Shown: positions 17,263 through 24,872 of the stretch, in pieces | Layout of the letters: every line of letters starts with the position of its first letter | Numbering within the stretch: position 1 is the stretch's first letter | Made by a program: the position numbers and the translations under genes | Assembly: GCA_013360485.1 (NCBI GenBank) | Contig: JABWBN010000022.1 | Coordinates: 1 to 32,077, forward strand | DNA length: 32,077 nucleotides | Direction: 5' to 3' | Source: Burkholderiaceae bacterium | GTDB taxonomy: Bacteria; Pseudomonadota; Gammaproteobacteria; Burkholderiales; Burkholderiaceae_C | The notes under the pieces: model-generated | Told to the model about the DNA's origin: nothing | What the model saw: the letters and a program-made list of their open reading frames with translations, nothing else | Databases searched by the model: none

Positions 17263-17617
17263 GGAAACGACTCCAACTCGGATTGACGATACAACTCGAT
17301 GGCGCCGAGCGCCCTCGTCCACCGTGGTTACGGATGAAACCGGCCTGGCCTTGACCCCTCTACGCGCTCGGCGCGCGTGTTCCGTGACGAATTCACACCC
17401 GGTCGGTGTCCACCGGCGCGGGCCTGCACGGCGACGCTGGCGGCGGGTGGCAGCTCGTTGGATGTGGCCCGCTTGCAGGACTGGTGTGGCGCGTGCGCAT
17501 TTTTGGTAATGGTAGTACATTATCATTAGGAAGGCGGTGTCAAGCCTGCGCAAGCTGTGCGAAGACGGCAGCGCAGACGCAACGCGCACCACAGCCCACA
17601 TCCGGTACCCTAGATGC
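17263..17617. other. Intergenic region between chemoreceptor and zur
   Basis: This 355-base stretch has no supported gene. Apart from the inverted repeat at 17507-17528 it holds no convincing promoter for the leftward chemoreceptor; a possible TCAA/CGTAA sigma28-like pair was too weak. The right part is the leader of zur. Confidence 0.6.
17507..17528 (+). promoter_or_regulatory. Putative Zur box upstream of the zinc operon
   Basis: A 22-base inverted repeat with arms TAATGGTA and TATCATTA pairs at 8 of 11 positions and sits in an AT-rich island within GC-rich DNA. It lies about 90 bases before the zur ATG, and a -10-like TATCAT (17521-17526) is inside it. Fur-family repressors bind such AT-rich dyads. 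Zinc-bound Zur would therefore block its own operon. Confidence 0.72.
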
Positions 17618-18061
17618 ATGGAACGCAACACCCGCCAGCGCAATGCCATCCGCGGCGCCATTGCGCAGGCCGACCGCCCGCTGCTGCCACAGGAAGTGCT
17701 GGACGCCGCACAGAGGGAAGTGCCAGGTCTGGGTATTGCCACCGTCTATCGCAACCTGAAGGCGTTGACCGCGGATGGCGAACTGCAGGCAGTGAACCTC
17801 CCGGGCGAGAACCCACGATTCGAGCTGGTGGGGCATCGGCACCACCACCACTTCCAATGCCGGCAGTGCCAGCGGGTGTTCGACGTGCATGCCTGCCCGG
17901 GCGACCTGTCGCGCCTGGCGCCGCAGGGCTTCACTATCGAGGACCACGACCTCACACTGTATGGTCGCTGCGCCGACTGCGCGCCGCCGGCCCAGACCAC
18001 GCGTCGCCCGGCGGTCGCGTCAGCCGCAGCGCCCGGCCGCACGCATCGTCATCGCGGCTGA
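17618..18061 (+). CDS. zur: Zinc uptake regulator Zur (Fur family)
   Basis: The protein is 147 residues, with the start [15 protein letters not shown] at 17618 matching the N-terminus of Fur-family proteins; a longer GTG start at 17537 would add unrelated residues. The winged-helix recognition region is [20 protein letters not shown]. The His cluster HRHHHHFQC (73-81) and the two CxxC pairs (Cys81/Cys84 and Cys118/Cys121) are the structural zinc site and the sensor region. The C-terminal about 25 residues are a Pro/Arg-rich tail not usual in the family. Leading the znu operon, it is best called Zur, not Fur or PerR. Confidence 0.92.
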   Translation: MERNTRQRNAIRGAIAQADRPLLPQEVLDAAQREVPGLGIATVYRNLKALTADGELQAVNLPGENPRFELVGHRHHHHFQCRQCQRVFDVHACPGDLSRLAPQGFTIEDHDLTLYGRCADCAPPAQTTRRPAVASAAAPGRTHRHRG

Positions 18062-18089
18062 CGTCTCGACATCCCCTGGGGGGCCAGGC

Positions 18090-18179
18090 ATGTTGACGGC
18101 CAGTGCCACCGTGCGTTTGGCCTGGGCCACCGTTGCAATTGCCGCGCTCTGGGCGGCTGTGGCATGGGCGCTCTCGTGA
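18090..18179 (+). CDS. 29-residue hydrophobic peptide coupled to znuC
   Basis: This small frame starts at ATG 18090 after a GGGGGGCCAGG purine-rich stretch and ends in a TGA that shares GTGA (18176-18179) with the GTG start of znuC. The peptide is almost entirely one membrane helix (VRLAWATVAIAALWAAVAWAL) with a short polar start. The overlap suggests translational coupling, so it is probably translated. Function unknown: it could stabilise the ZnuB/ZnuC complex, act as a leader, or simply drive coupling. It lies 28 bases after zur and appears to be part of the same transcript. Confidence 0.6.
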   Translation: MLTASATVRLAWATVAIAALWAAVAWALS

Positions 18180-18910
18180 GCCCCGCCGTGCGTCTCCACG
18201 ACCTGACGGTGGCCTATCGCGGGCATCCGGCGGTGCATCACCTCAGCGGTGCCTTCGGCGCCGGTCAGCTGACCGCCGTGGTCGGCCCCAATGGCGCGGG
18301 CAAGAGCACCCTGCTGGGTGCACTGGGCGGCACGATCCGCGACTACGAAGGCCGCATCGAGCGCAACCCGGCCTTGCACGTGGCCTACCTGCCGCAGGCC
18401 TCGGCACTGGACCGCCACTTCCCGGTGCGCGTGCATGAGGTCGTGGCAATGGGCCTGTGGTCGCGCATCGGCAGCTTCGGCGGCCTGTGGCCCGAACACC
18501 GCGGCCGCGTCGATGACGCACTCGCCGCAGTGGGCCTCGACGGATTCGGGCAGCGCTGGCTGGGCGAACTGTCCGCCGGCCAGGCGCAGCGCGTGCTGTT
18601 CGCGCGCGTGCTGGTGCAGGACGCCGGGCTGATCCTGCTGGACGAACCGTTCAACGCCATCGACGCCCGCACCACAGCCGACCTGCTGGGGCTGCTGCAA
18701 CGCTGGAAGTACGAAGCACGCACCGTGATCGCGGTGTTGCACGACCTGGAGCAGGTGCGCGAGCACTTCGAGCAGGTGCTGCTGCTGGCCCGCGAGCGCG
18801 TGGCCTGGGGACCCACGGCCGAGGTGCTGAAGGCCGAACACCTCTTCAAGGCGCGCCGGATGGCCGAGGCCTGGGACGAAGCCGCGCCTCGCTGCGAGGG
18901 CTCGTCGTGA
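18176..18910 (+). CDS. znuC: Zinc ABC transporter ATPase ZnuC
   Basis: The protein is 244 residues from the GTG at 18176, which is chosen because it overlaps the preceding peptide's TGA (GTGA); an in-frame ATG at 18164 is the alternative. Walker A is GPNGAGKST, the signature is LSAGQAQR, Walker B is LILLDEP and the switch His is in VLHDLEQV. The family-typical PQASALDRHFPVRVHEVVAMGLW near the Q-loop matches metal ABC ATPases. It powers zinc import from the periplasm through ZnuB. Confidence 0.93.
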   Translation: MSPAVRLHDLTVAYRGHPAVHHLSGAFGAGQLTAVVGPNGAGKSTLLGALGGTIRDYEGRIERNPALHVAYLPQASALDRHFPVRVHEVVAMGLWSRIGSFGGLWPEHRGRVDDALAAVGLDGFGQRWLGELSAGQAQRVLFARVLVQDAGLILLDEPFNAIDARTTADLLGLLQRWKYEARTVIAVLHDLEQVREHFEQVLLLARERVAWGPTAEVLKAEHLFKARRMAEAWDEAAPRCEGSS

Positions 18911-19785
18911 GCGTACTGGCCACGTCCGTGCTCGAGCCCTTCATCGAGTTCCCGTTCATGCGCCGGGCGCTGGTGGCCACGCTGGCGCTGTCGCTCGGCT
19001 GTGCGCCCATCGGCTGCGTGCTGGTGCTGCGCCGCATGAGCCTGGTGGGCGACGCGATGGCGCATGCCGTGCTGCCGGGTGCGGCGGCGGGCTTTCTGCT
19101 CGCCGGGCTGTCGCTGCCCGCGATGAGCCTTGGCGGCTTCGTTGCCGCGCTGGCGGTGGCGCTGGCGGCCGGTTTCGTCACCCGCAGCACGCCGCAACGC
19201 GAGGACGCCAGCTTCGCTGCCTTCTACCTGATTGCGCTCGCACTCGGCGTGCTGCTGGTGTCGCTGCGCGGCAGCCAGGTCGACCTGATGCACATGCTGT
19301 TCGGCAGCGTGCTGGCGGTGGACGACGCCGCATTGCTGCAGATCGCCGTGGTGGCCAGCGTCACGCTGTGGGCGCTGGCGCTGATGGTCCGGCCGCTGGT
19401 GCTGGAGAGCTTCGACCCCGGCTTCCTGCGCAGCGTGGGTGGCCCGGGCGCGCAGGCGCACATGCTGCTGCTGGTGCTGCTGGTGGCCAACCTCGTCAGC
19501 GCCTTCCAGGCCCTGGGCACGCTGATGGCGGTGGGGCTGATGATGCTGCCGGCGGCCGCTGCACGGTTCTGGGTCGCGGGGCTGCTGGCAATGGCGGCAC
19601 TGTCGGTGGCTGTCGGCGCGCTGTCCGGCGTGGCTGGGCTGCTGCTGAGCTATCACGCCGAGCTGCCCTCAGGCCCCTGCATCGTGCTGGTGTGTGGCGC
19701 GGCCTACATTGCCTCGGTGCTGTTCGGCGCTCGTGACGGCATCGTCACGCGGCGCCTGCGCGCCACGGCTCACCTCGTCCGTTGA
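18907..19785 (+). CDS. znuB: Zinc ABC transporter permease ZnuB
   Basis: The protein is 292 residues from a GTG that overlaps the znuC stop (GTGA, 18907-18910). Eight to nine membrane helices are visible, with the metal-permease signatures FMRRALVATLALSLGCAPIGCVLVLRRMSLVGDAMAHAVLPG and MAVGLMMLPAAAARFW. This is the ABC-3 permease family, which carries Zn2+ or Mn2+. It forms the inner-membrane channel of the ZnuABC system. Confidence 0.94.
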   Translation: MSVLATSVLEPFIEFPFMRRALVATLALSLGCAPIGCVLVLRRMSLVGDAMAHAVLPGAAAGFLLAGLSLPAMSLGGFVAALAVALAAGFVTRSTPQREDASFAAFYLIALALGVLLVSLRGSQVDLMHMLFGSVLAVDDAALLQIAVVASVTLWALALMVRPLVLESFDPGFLRSVGGPGAQAHMLLLVLLVANLVSAFQALGTLMAVGLMMLPAAAARFWVAGLLAMAALSVAVGALSGVAGLLLSYHAELPSGPCIVLVCGAAYIASVLFGARDGIVTRRLRATAHLVR

Positions 19786-19790
19786 ACACC

Positions 19791-20684
19791 ATGCGACCGA
19801 TCATTCGCCGAACCTTCTGCCAGGGCTGCGCCACCCTGGCCGCGTTGCACCCATTGGCCCTGAAGGCACAGGCCCCCGAGCAACGCGTCGTTGCCAGCTT
19901 CTCGATCCTGGCGAACATGGCGCAGGAACTCGCGCCGGCCGGTGTGCAGGTCATTCCCCTCGTCGGGCCGGACTCCGATGCCCATGTCTACGAGCCCAGC
20001 CCGGCCGACGGCAGGCGTCTGGCCCAGGCCGACCTGGTGCTGATCAACGGCCTGGGATTCGAGGGATGGATCGAGCGCATGGTCAAGGTGTCGGGCTACC
20101 GTGGCCCGGTCGCCGTCGCGAGCCGAGGCATCCAGCCTCGCAGCGGCGGTCATCACGACGTCGATCCGCACGCCTGGCAGGACCTGGCGCTGGCACGGCG
20201 CTATGCGGCCAACATCAGTGCCGCCCTCACCCAGCGCTGGCCCGGTCAACGCGACGAGATCGCCCGGCGAAACGCCGACTACGTGGCGCGCATCGACCAG
20301 CTCGACGCCCGGGTGCGCCAGTGGCTGGGCGCCGTGCCGCGCGCGCAGCGCCGCGTGATCACCTCGCACGATGCATTTGGCTACCTCGGCGCCGCATACG
20401 GCGTGGACTTCCTGGCGCCGCAGGGCTGGACCACGCACAGCGAGCCCTCGGCAGCAGCCGTGGCGCGGCTCATCCGCCAGATCAAGAAGGAGCGCGTGCG
20501 CGCGATCTTCGTCGAGAGCATCAGCGACCCACGCCTCGTGGAGCGCATCGCCCGCGAGGGCGGCGCGCGCATCGGGGGAACGCTCTACTCCGATGCATTG
20601 TCCAAACCCGATGGTCCCGCTGCAACCTACCTGCAGCTGTTCGAACACAACGCGCGCAGCCTGGCAGCCGCCCTGCAGGTTTGA
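19791..20684 (+). CDS. znuA: Periplasmic zinc-binding protein ZnuA
   Basis: The protein is 297 residues from ATG 19791, five bases after the znuB stop; a TTG at 19782 overlapping that stop (TTGA) is the alternative. The N-terminus RPIIRRTFCQGCATLAAL has a twin-arginine-like RR motif and a hydrophobic segment ending near AQA, suggesting Tat export. The metal ligands of the cluster 9 binding proteins are His65 in DAHVYEPSP, His127 in VDPHAWQD, His193 in SHDAFGYL and Asp268 in YSDALSKPDG. Three His plus Asp fits zinc rather than manganese. The long His-rich loop of many ZnuA proteins is reduced to SGGHHD. Confidence 0.92.
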   Translation: MRPIIRRTFCQGCATLAALHPLALKAQAPEQRVVASFSILANMAQELAPAGVQVIPLVGPDSDAHVYEPSPADGRRLAQADLVLINGLGFEGWIERMVKVSGYRGPVAVASRGIQPRSGGHHDVDPHAWQDLALARRYAANISAALTQRWPGQRDEIARRNADYVARIDQLDARVRQWLGAVPRAQRRVITSHDAFGYLGAAYGVDFLAPQGWTTHSEPSAAAVARLIRQIKKERVRAIFVESISDPRLVERIAREGGARIGGTLYSDALSKPDGPAATYLQLFEHNARSLAAALQV

Positions 20685-20719
20685 CGCCCACTTCACTACC
20701 CGTGCCGACGGAGCCACCC

Positions 20720-21271
20720 ATGCACCGACACCCACTGATCCGCTCGATGATCGTACTTGCCTTCGCAATCACCGGGAGCGCCAGCACGGTGTGGGCCGCC
20801 GGCAAGGCCCACGAACACGGCGCCCTCAAGCTCGACGTGGCCATCGAAGGCAACCTGCTCACGATTTCGATGGAGGCGCCGCTGGACAACCTGCTCGGCT
20901 TCGAGCGCGCCCCGCGTACCGATGCCGAGCGCAAGGCGGCAGCCGATGTGCTGGCCCGGCTGCGCAGCCCCGACACGGGCACGCCGCATTTTGCGGCGGA
21001 CGCCGCGGCGCAGTGCGCCCTGAGCAAGGCCGAGGTGCAGGCACCGGTGCTCGAGCCCGGCGCCAAACCGGCAGCCAAGGATGAGCATGCCGAAGTCCAG
21101 GCCAGCTACGTCTTCACCTGCGCGAAGCCCAATGAGCTTCGAACGCTGGATGTCGGCCTGTTCGATGCCTACAAGCGAACCCAGCGCATCGACGTGCAAG
21201 TGGCGGGACCGATGGGCCAGGCCAAGTCGACGCTCAAGCGCCCTGCGCGCAAGGTTCGGCTGGCCCGTTGA
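20720..21271 (+). CDS. zrgA: ZrgA-type (DUF2796) periplasmic zinc protein
   Basis: The protein is 183 residues, with GGAG six bases before the ATG. A Sec signal (VLAFAITGSASTVWAAG) is followed by KAHEHGALKLDVAIEGNLLTI, the family's His-containing start. The segment EAPLDNLLGFERAPRTDAER and the pair AAAQCALSKAEV / VFTCAKPNEL (two Cys, possible disulfide) are typical of DUF2796, which includes ZrgA, a zinc-uptake helper in Vibrio. It is the last gene of the Zur-regulated operon, 35 bases after znuA, and probably helps pass zinc to ZnuA. Confidence 0.88.
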   Translation: MHRHPLIRSMIVLAFAITGSASTVWAAGKAHEHGALKLDVAIEGNLLTISMEAPLDNLLGFERAPRTDAERKAAADVLARLRSPDTGTPHFAADAAAQCALSKAEVQAPVLEPGAKPAAKDEHAEVQASYVFTCAKPNELRTLDVGLFDAYKRTQRIDVQVAGPMGQAKSTLKRPARKVRLAR

Positions 21272-21277
21272 CACGAC

Positions 21278-21291
21278 GGCGACGCGTCGCC
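21278..21291. repeat. 14-bp perfect palindrome after zrgA
   Basis: GGCGACGCGTCGCC lies six bases after the zrgA stop. It could form a short stem and pause or end transcription of the zinc operon, but no T-run follows, so it is not a standard intrinsic terminator. Confidence 0.35.
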
Positions 21292-21442
21292 ACAGCGGCT
21301 GGACGTAGGCAATGGTGAACAATCGCAGATAGCGCCGACGCGGTGGTCTGACCGCACGCGTCCGAGCGCACTCGAAGACTGGCTGCCAGCGCGCCTCGCG
21401 GGCGAGTGAGAATCGAGCCTCCTGCCTTCAGAGGGGTTCGTG

Positions 21443-22990
21443 ATGCGGGTGCTGAGTGCATTGCTGGGTCCGGGGGTCCGCCTGATGCAGGGCATGAGGC
21501 TGCGCACCCGGCTGCTGGCCGTGTCGCTCCTGTTGGGCCTGCCGGCGCTGCTGCTGGGCGCCAACCAGGTCGCACAGGCATTCAGCAGCGCGGGCGACTC
21601 GGTCTGGATCGGCGTGCTGTACCTGGGCTTCCTGCTGCTCATGGTCTACGCAGTCGGCGCGTTCTACCTGAGCGTGGCCGGGTCGTTGTCTTCACTGGAC
21701 CAGATCGCACGCAACGCTGCCGCCGGCGACTTGTCGCAGACCATCGTGGTGCCCGGCCGCGATGAACTGGCCGCGGTGGGTCACAACCTCGAATCCATGA
21801 ACGAGAGTTTCTCGGGGTTGGTGGGCACCATCCGCAATCAGGCGGTGCATGTGGCCATGGCCGGCGAGTCGCTTGCGGCCAGCACGCGAGACCTGTCGCA
21901 GCGCACCGAGGAGCAGGCCGCCAGCCTGGAACAGGCCAGCGCAAGCATCGTGTCCTTGAGCGAGTCGGTCCAATTGACGGCGCGCCGCTCGCAGGAGGTC
22001 AATGGTCTGAGCCTGCGCGTGCGCAGCGAGGCCGAACAAGGTGCTCAGGCCATGGACAGCGCGGTGCGTGCCATAGTCGAAATCCAGAGTGGCTCCAAAC
22101 GCATGGGCGAGATCGTCAGCGTCATCGACGGCATCGCCTTTCAGACCAACATCCTGGCGCTCAACGCGGCGGTCGAGGCGGCGCGCGCCGGTGAATCGGG
22201 GCGAGGGTTCGCCGTGGTGGCTGCGGAGGTGCGCGTGCTCGCGCAGCGCAGTGCCACCTCGGCACGCGAGATACGGGGCCTGATTGCCCAATCCAGCGAA
22301 CAGGTCGATGCGGGTGTGGCCCGCATCGAGAACGTGACGGGCAGCCTGCGCACTGTGGTCCAGGGCATCCACGAGGTGGCCGAGGGCCTGTCCGACATCA
22401 CCCAGGCCAGTGCCGAGCAAAGCCACACCCTTTCGGAGATAGCGCAGGCGGTGAAGGGCCTGGACAACATCACCCAGCGCAACGGCGCCATGGTGGACCA
22501 CGCCTTGCATGCCACCGTCGGCCTGCGCGACCGCGCGTCCAACCTGAGTGAGGCGGTGGCCGCCATCCGACTGCGCCGTGGCACGGCCGACGAGGCGTTC
22601 GCCTACGTCAATCGCGCGCTGGCGCTGATCGAGAAAGTGGGCTTGAGCGCTGCGGCCAAGGAATTCCACGACCCGCGTGGCGCCTTTCGCGACCGCGACC
22701 TGTACATCTTCGTGTTTGATCGCCGAGGCGAGTACCAGGTGTTCGGTTCCACCCCCGAGAAGGTCGGACAGACGGTCTTCGACGTCAGGGGCCTGGACGG
22801 CGACCACGTGATCCGCGAAGGCTTCGCCGCCGCCGACCGGGGTGGCGGCTGGATCGACTATGAAGTCGTCAACCCGGTGACCGGCGTCGTTGACGAAAAG
22901 ACGTCCTACATCCTTCCGCTGGGTGCGGATCGGCTCGTCGGCTGCGGGGTCTTCAAGCCCAAGGGCGGGTTCAGCCTGAAGGGCAAGTAG
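21443..22990 (+). CDS. Chemoreceptor with C-terminal cytoplasmic Cache-like domain
   Basis: The protein is 515 residues. ATG 21443 is chosen because GAGGGG lies about six bases upstream; a GTG at 21440 precedes it. Two membrane helices (RLLAVSLLLGLPALLLG and WIGVLYLGFLLLMVYAVGAFYL) enclose only a very short periplasmic loop. The signalling tip [44 protein letters not shown] is intact. After the signalling hairpin, residues about 390-510 form a Cache-like sensor (DEAFAYVNRALALIEKVG, RDLYIFVFDRRGEYQVFGSTPEKVGQ, DYEVVNPVTGVVDEKTSYI). Sensing should therefore occur inside the cell. It is 171 bases after zrgA. Confidence 0.92.
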   Translation: MRVLSALLGPGVRLMQGMRLRTRLLAVSLLLGLPALLLGANQVAQAFSSAGDSVWIGVLYLGFLLLMVYAVGAFYLSVAGSLSSLDQIARNAAAGDLSQTIVVPGRDELAAVGHNLESMNESFSGLVGTIRNQAVHVAMAGESLAASTRDLSQRTEEQAASLEQASASIVSLSESVQLTARRSQEVNGLSLRVRSEAEQGAQAMDSAVRAIVEIQSGSKRMGEIVSVIDGIAFQTNILALNAAVEAARAGESGRGFAVVAAEVRVLAQRSATSAREIRGLIAQSSEQVDAGVARIENVTGSLRTVVQGIHEVAEGLSDITQASAEQSHTLSEIAQAVKGLDNITQRNGAMVDHALHATVGLRDRASNLSEAVAAIRLRRGTADEAFAYVNRALALIEKVGLSAAAKEFHDPRGAFRDRDLYIFVFDRRGEYQVFGSTPEKVGQTVFDVRGLDGDHVIREGFAAADRGGGWIDYEVVNPVTGVVDEKTSYILPLGADRLVGCGVFKPKGGFSLKGK

Positions 22991-23061
22991 TACCGCGCGA
23001 GACCCCAGGCCTGCACCCGCTCGCTGGCAGAGCCGACTCTGCGAGCCGACAGCGACTCGAC

Positions 23062-23964
23062 ATGTCGGCAACGCATGGGCAGAATGGCCTCGGGGCGCAC
23101 GCCGCAGGCGCGGCGCCTCGCGGGCGTTTGTCCCTATTCGTCCCGCCAAGCCCGACGGCGCCCGTGGCCGCCTACTTCGCGCGCTGCTGCAACGGCGACC
23201 CCGAAACCCACGGCATACGGCAAATGGTCGCGCAGGCGTTCACCGCTGAGCTCGGCGCGGCGACGCAGAACATGCAGCCGGATGTTGCGCAGCAGAACAA
23301 CTTCGGATTCCAGTTGCCGGGGGCCGTGAAGACCGGCGGGCTTCCGGCGCCCGGCGTCGCTGCAACCGCTGCAGCGATGTTGAAGAAGTTCCGCAAGCTC
23401 ACGCCCGGCCAGATCGCCAGCGCGTCGGGGGTCTACGGCAACAGCATCGACTTCACGTGGGTCTTCCTGTCGCTGCATACGGGAGCCTCGAACCGGCCGT
23501 TCACGGTCGTCGTTCCGCTGACGGTGCTCGGGGTCGGCGTGACCGCCTGGGTCCTCAATTGCGGCACCTTTGCCCCATCGAACGATCTGCTGATCCACGA
23601 GCTGGCCCATGTCTGGCAGTCGCAGCACCACCATGCCAAAGGACAGTTCATCGCGGCCTCCATCGCATGCCAGGGGTCCGCCAGGCTGTTCAACGCAGCG
23701 GCCGGCAGCACGCACCCCTCGGTGAAGACGCACAAGGACCATCCAGAGGACTACCCGGGCTCCGCCTACGCCTACCGGGTACCGGTCGGAAGTTTCGGGG
23801 ACTACGGCGCGGAGCAGATCGCACAGATGATCGAACGCAACGAGCCGTCGATTCGCAACTGGGTGCGCGCCACCGTGCAGCACGCGGTCGATCCAGCCAA
23901 CGTCGCGAGCTTGGCGCGACTGTCGGCCTACGACGACCGGCGCCACCCAAGCGTGAAAACCTGA
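23062..23964 (+). CDS. HExxH zincin-like protein (eCIS/Rhs-associated metallopeptidase-like)
   Basis: The protein is 300 residues. A zincin motif, LLIHELAHVWQSQHHH (His179, Glu180, His183), follows SGVYGNSIDFTWV, a pattern I associate with DUF4157-like and Rhs/VgrG-linked metallopeptidase-like proteins. The N-terminus is Ala/Gly/Pro-rich with no signal peptide. Later segments include HPSVKTHKDHPEDYPGSAYAYRV and GDYGAEQIAQMIE, and a second HPSVKT ends the protein. It may be an effector exported by a contractile or type VI system, but no such genes lie nearby. The start has no clear ribosome site. Confidence 0.75.
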   Translation: MSATHGQNGLGAHAAGAAPRGRLSLFVPPSPTAPVAAYFARCCNGDPETHGIRQMVAQAFTAELGAATQNMQPDVAQQNNFGFQLPGAVKTGGLPAPGVAATAAAMLKKFRKLTPGQIASASGVYGNSIDFTWVFLSLHTGASNRPFTVVVPLTVLGVGVTAWVLNCGTFAPSNDLLIHELAHVWQSQHHHAKGQFIAASIACQGSARLFNAAAGSTHPSVKTHKDHPEDYPGSAYAYRVPVGSFGDYGAEQIAQMIERNEPSIRNWVRATVQHAVDPANVASLARLSAYDDRRHPSVKT

Positions 23965-24164
23965 CACACGCGGTGCGAGCGGCCGCTGCTCACAACCGCA
24001 GCGCAGAAGCGCCAAGCACAGCAAGAACGGTGTCGTATTGAGGGGGTGCCGCAGGAAAGCGTCGGCGCATCAAGGGCTTGCGACGCACAGCCCGGCAATC
24101 GGCGCTTCGAGCTACCCGTCTGGCTACCTGCACGGTGCGGGATCTCATGAGACGCCTCGCGAGG

Positions 24165-24872
24165 TCATGCGAGAGTGACCCTCACGAAGATCAACGGGCG
24201 CTGCGGCTTGCCATTCTGGCGCTCGATGGTGGCCGTCATCCGACCGCTCTGCATCCATCGACGGAACATCCCCTTGAGTGCCCGGTTCACGAATCCGATG
24301 CGCCGACCTTCATGCATGACCACCAGCGCGTCCGACTCGACGGGGTTCTCGGGGTCCGGCTGGATGCTCACCGGGTCACCCGGCCGCAGGTCCGACAACG
24401 GACCTTGCAACACGTGGCGAGTACCCGCGACCTCCATCACGTAGTCGCAAGGGCGGGTGTCTTCCGGGAATTCAGGCACCAGCGCGAAGCCGTCGCTGGG
24501 CAGTCGTGCCCCGGTATAGCCGAGCAGCGCCACGTCGGACAACTCGAACGGCGCGGACAGTCCGTGCAGTTGGAGGTAGTCAGCAAAATCCTCCCGGTTG
24601 CGCGGCGGCAGGCGGCGCATCAAGGAGTCGAGCACGCCACTGCGAATCTCTTCCTCATCCACCCGGAATGCCGGAAACCCCTTGAAGCCAGCCACTTCGG
24701 CAGCCTTGAAGTCTTCGGTTGCCTTCAGGTAGCGGAACACGGCGGACTTCGACCCGGCGACTGGGATGATTTCCCCCACAACGCGCCGCGTGCGCACCGG
24801 CGCGCCCTCATCGGAGGGTTGCCACGTCATCAACAGACGCGATGGTTCAACCAGGTGGCGCAGCGGGGACAT
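24165..24872 (-). CDS. HIRAN-domain protein with HipA N-terminal-like region
   Basis: The protein is 235 residues. Residues about 15-115 resemble the N-terminal subdomain of HipA kinases: FRYLKATEDFKAAEVAGFKGFPAF, then SGVLDSLMRRLPPRNREDFADYLQLHGL, which matches the HipA pattern S-x2-L-x3-L-P-x3-R. Residues about 140-235 are a HIRAN domain (LSDLRPGDPVSIQPDPENPVESDALVVMHEGRRIGFVNR), a DNA-end or ssDNA-binding fold in other proteins. The gene overlaps the kinase gene by 26 bases and is second in the operon. By analogy with HipBST, where the detached N-terminal domain HipS neutralises the kinase HipT, this protein may be the antitoxin or target adaptor. Confidence 0.78.
   Translation of the reverse strand: MSPLRHLVEPSRLLMTWQPSDEGAPVRTRRVVGEIIPVAGSKSAVFRYLKATEDFKAAEVAGFKGFPAFRVDEEEIRSGVLDSLMRRLPPRNREDFADYLQLHGLSAPFELSDVALLGYTGARLPSDGFALVPEFPEDTRPCDYVMEVAGTRHVLQGPLSDLRPGDPVSIQPDPENPVESDALVVMHEGRRIGFVNRALKGMFRRWMQSGRMTATIERQNGKPQRPLIFVRVTLA

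Noticed and set aside
17263-17400. Sigma28 flagellar promoter for the chemoreceptor
   Set aside because: The best TCAA and CGTAA pair matches the consensus at about half the positions only.
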